From assembly GCA_934467435.1 (NCBI GenBank), contig CAKSLR010000068.1, forward strand, positions 1 through 6,990: a DNA stretch of 6,990 bases, read 5' to 3'. How positions within the stretch are numbered: position 1 is the stretch's first letter; each line of letters begins with the position of its first letter. The DNA comes from an uncultured Eubacteriales bacterium. Its GTDB lineage: Bacteria; Bacillota; Clostridia; Oscillospirales; CAG-272. The translations under genes were made by a program, and so were the position numbers. Positions 6,657 through 6,990 of the stretch are shown here, in pieces. Below the pieces are notes generated by a model, which was not told where the DNA came from, did no database searches, and was given only the letters and a program-made list of their open reading frames with translations.

Positions 6657-6990
6657 CGGAGGAATGCTGCGCGCGGTTTTGTGTGAGATGAACCGCGCGG
6701 CGGCAGGGGCAAAAATCGAGCGCGTCTGCCAACCTGCGGCGGATGAGATCGACCTGATTTTTGCCGACCGCGGTACGCGCCACCGTCTGGTCATCAACGC
6801 CGGTGCGGGTAGCCCGCATATGGCGCTGAGCCTGATGGCAAAAGAGAACCCCGCTGTGCCGCCGATGTTCTGTATGCTGCTGCGCAAACACCTTGCCGGC
6901 GCTAAACTGATCGGCGGGGAACAGATCGGATTCGACCGGGTAGCGCGACTGCGGTTTGCGGGGTATGACGAGATGGGGTATCCCGCGGAA
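6646..6990 (+). CDS. rqcH: RqcH (NFACT/Rqc2 family), ribosome-associated quality-control factor; N-terminal 115 residues only
   Basis: Open to the right edge. The NFACT-N signature is clear: AYDGGML near the start (residues 2-8), RVCQP (26-30), the block NPxxPPMFCMLLRKHLAG (68-85), and GFDR with D97-R98. Family knowledge: RqcH (B. subtilis YloA; older name fibronectin-binding protein FbpA) binds 50S subunits carrying a stalled peptidyl-tRNA, recruits tRNA-Ala and drives C-terminal alanine tailing that marks the chain for degradation. From memory, the D97/R98 pair in the B. subtilis protein is needed for tailing; here it falls at the same numbers, which supports both the start codon and an active protein. 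Full-length homologues have about 570 residues, so roughly four fifths is missing here: most of NFACT-N, the HhH, coiled-coil and NFACT-R parts. Last visible gene of the operon; the start overlaps the GNAT stop by 11 nt. Confidence 0.95.
   Translation, partial: MAYDGGMLRAVLCEMNRAAAGAKIERVCQPAADEIDLIFADRGTRHRLVINAGAGSPHMALSLMAKENPAVPPMFCMLLRKHLAGAKLIGGEQIGFDRVARLRFAGYDEMGYPAE

Noticed and set aside
5934..6887. 317-codon minus-strand open frame opposite GNAT and rqcH
   Set aside because: The opposite strand encodes clear GNAT and RqcH motifs with good starts; the minus translation is low-complexity Arg/Pro-rich and has no domain.
1..6990. CRISPR array, tRNA, rRNA, insertion sequence, toxin-antitoxin or anti-phage system
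   Set aside because: No periodic repeats, no cloverleaf or rRNA sequence, no transposase motifs or terminal repeats, and no defence-type nuclease or toxin domains were seen on either strand.

Overview
The window looks like chromosomal DNA of a G+C-rich member of the Bacillota, probably a gut-type anaerobic Clostridia lineage. The evidence is a DUF896 (YnzC/UPF0291) gene, an RqcH of the Bacillus type, strong purine-rich Shine-Dalgarno sites, and a secreted multidomain protein carrying a module (MLxYGxxAQxYF ... YSxExYA) that I recall from many Oscillospiraceae/Lachnospiraceae-type surface proteins. The lineage is inference from memory of these families; no 16S or phylogenetic marker is present.

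Layout: positions 1-4833 (minus strand) are one uninterrupted reading frame, read codon by codon without a stop, for the first 1611 residues of a giant exported protein. Its C-terminus lies beyond the left edge. It has a signal peptide, an N-terminal region of probable beta-sandwiches, the clostridial surface module, a first right-handed beta-helix, and a second beta-helix with the signature of GH110-type alpha-galactosidases (DATH, then a DD pair 23 residues later, then RSRG and WxESG). Positions 4834-5090 are an AT-rich divergent intergenic region with one plausible promoter for each direction.

Positions 5091-6990 (plus strand) hold four tightly packed genes: a DUF896 protein, a HAD-superfamily phosphatase-like protein, a GNAT acetyltransferase, and the N-terminal 115 residues of RqcH, cut by the right edge. 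Gaps are +1, -13 and -11 nt, so this is almost certainly one operon with translational coupling.

The two halves are functionally unrelated as far as the sequence shows. The left gene would degrade or bind a galactose-containing glycan outside the cell. The right operon is cytoplasmic and ends in the ribosome-associated quality-control factor that adds alanine tails to stalled nascent chains. I found no mobile element, CRISPR array, tRNA, rRNA or terminator. The parts least explained by known families are the N-terminal third of the giant protein, the altered spacing in its GH110-like active-site motif, and the coupling of the HAD and GNAT genes to rqcH.
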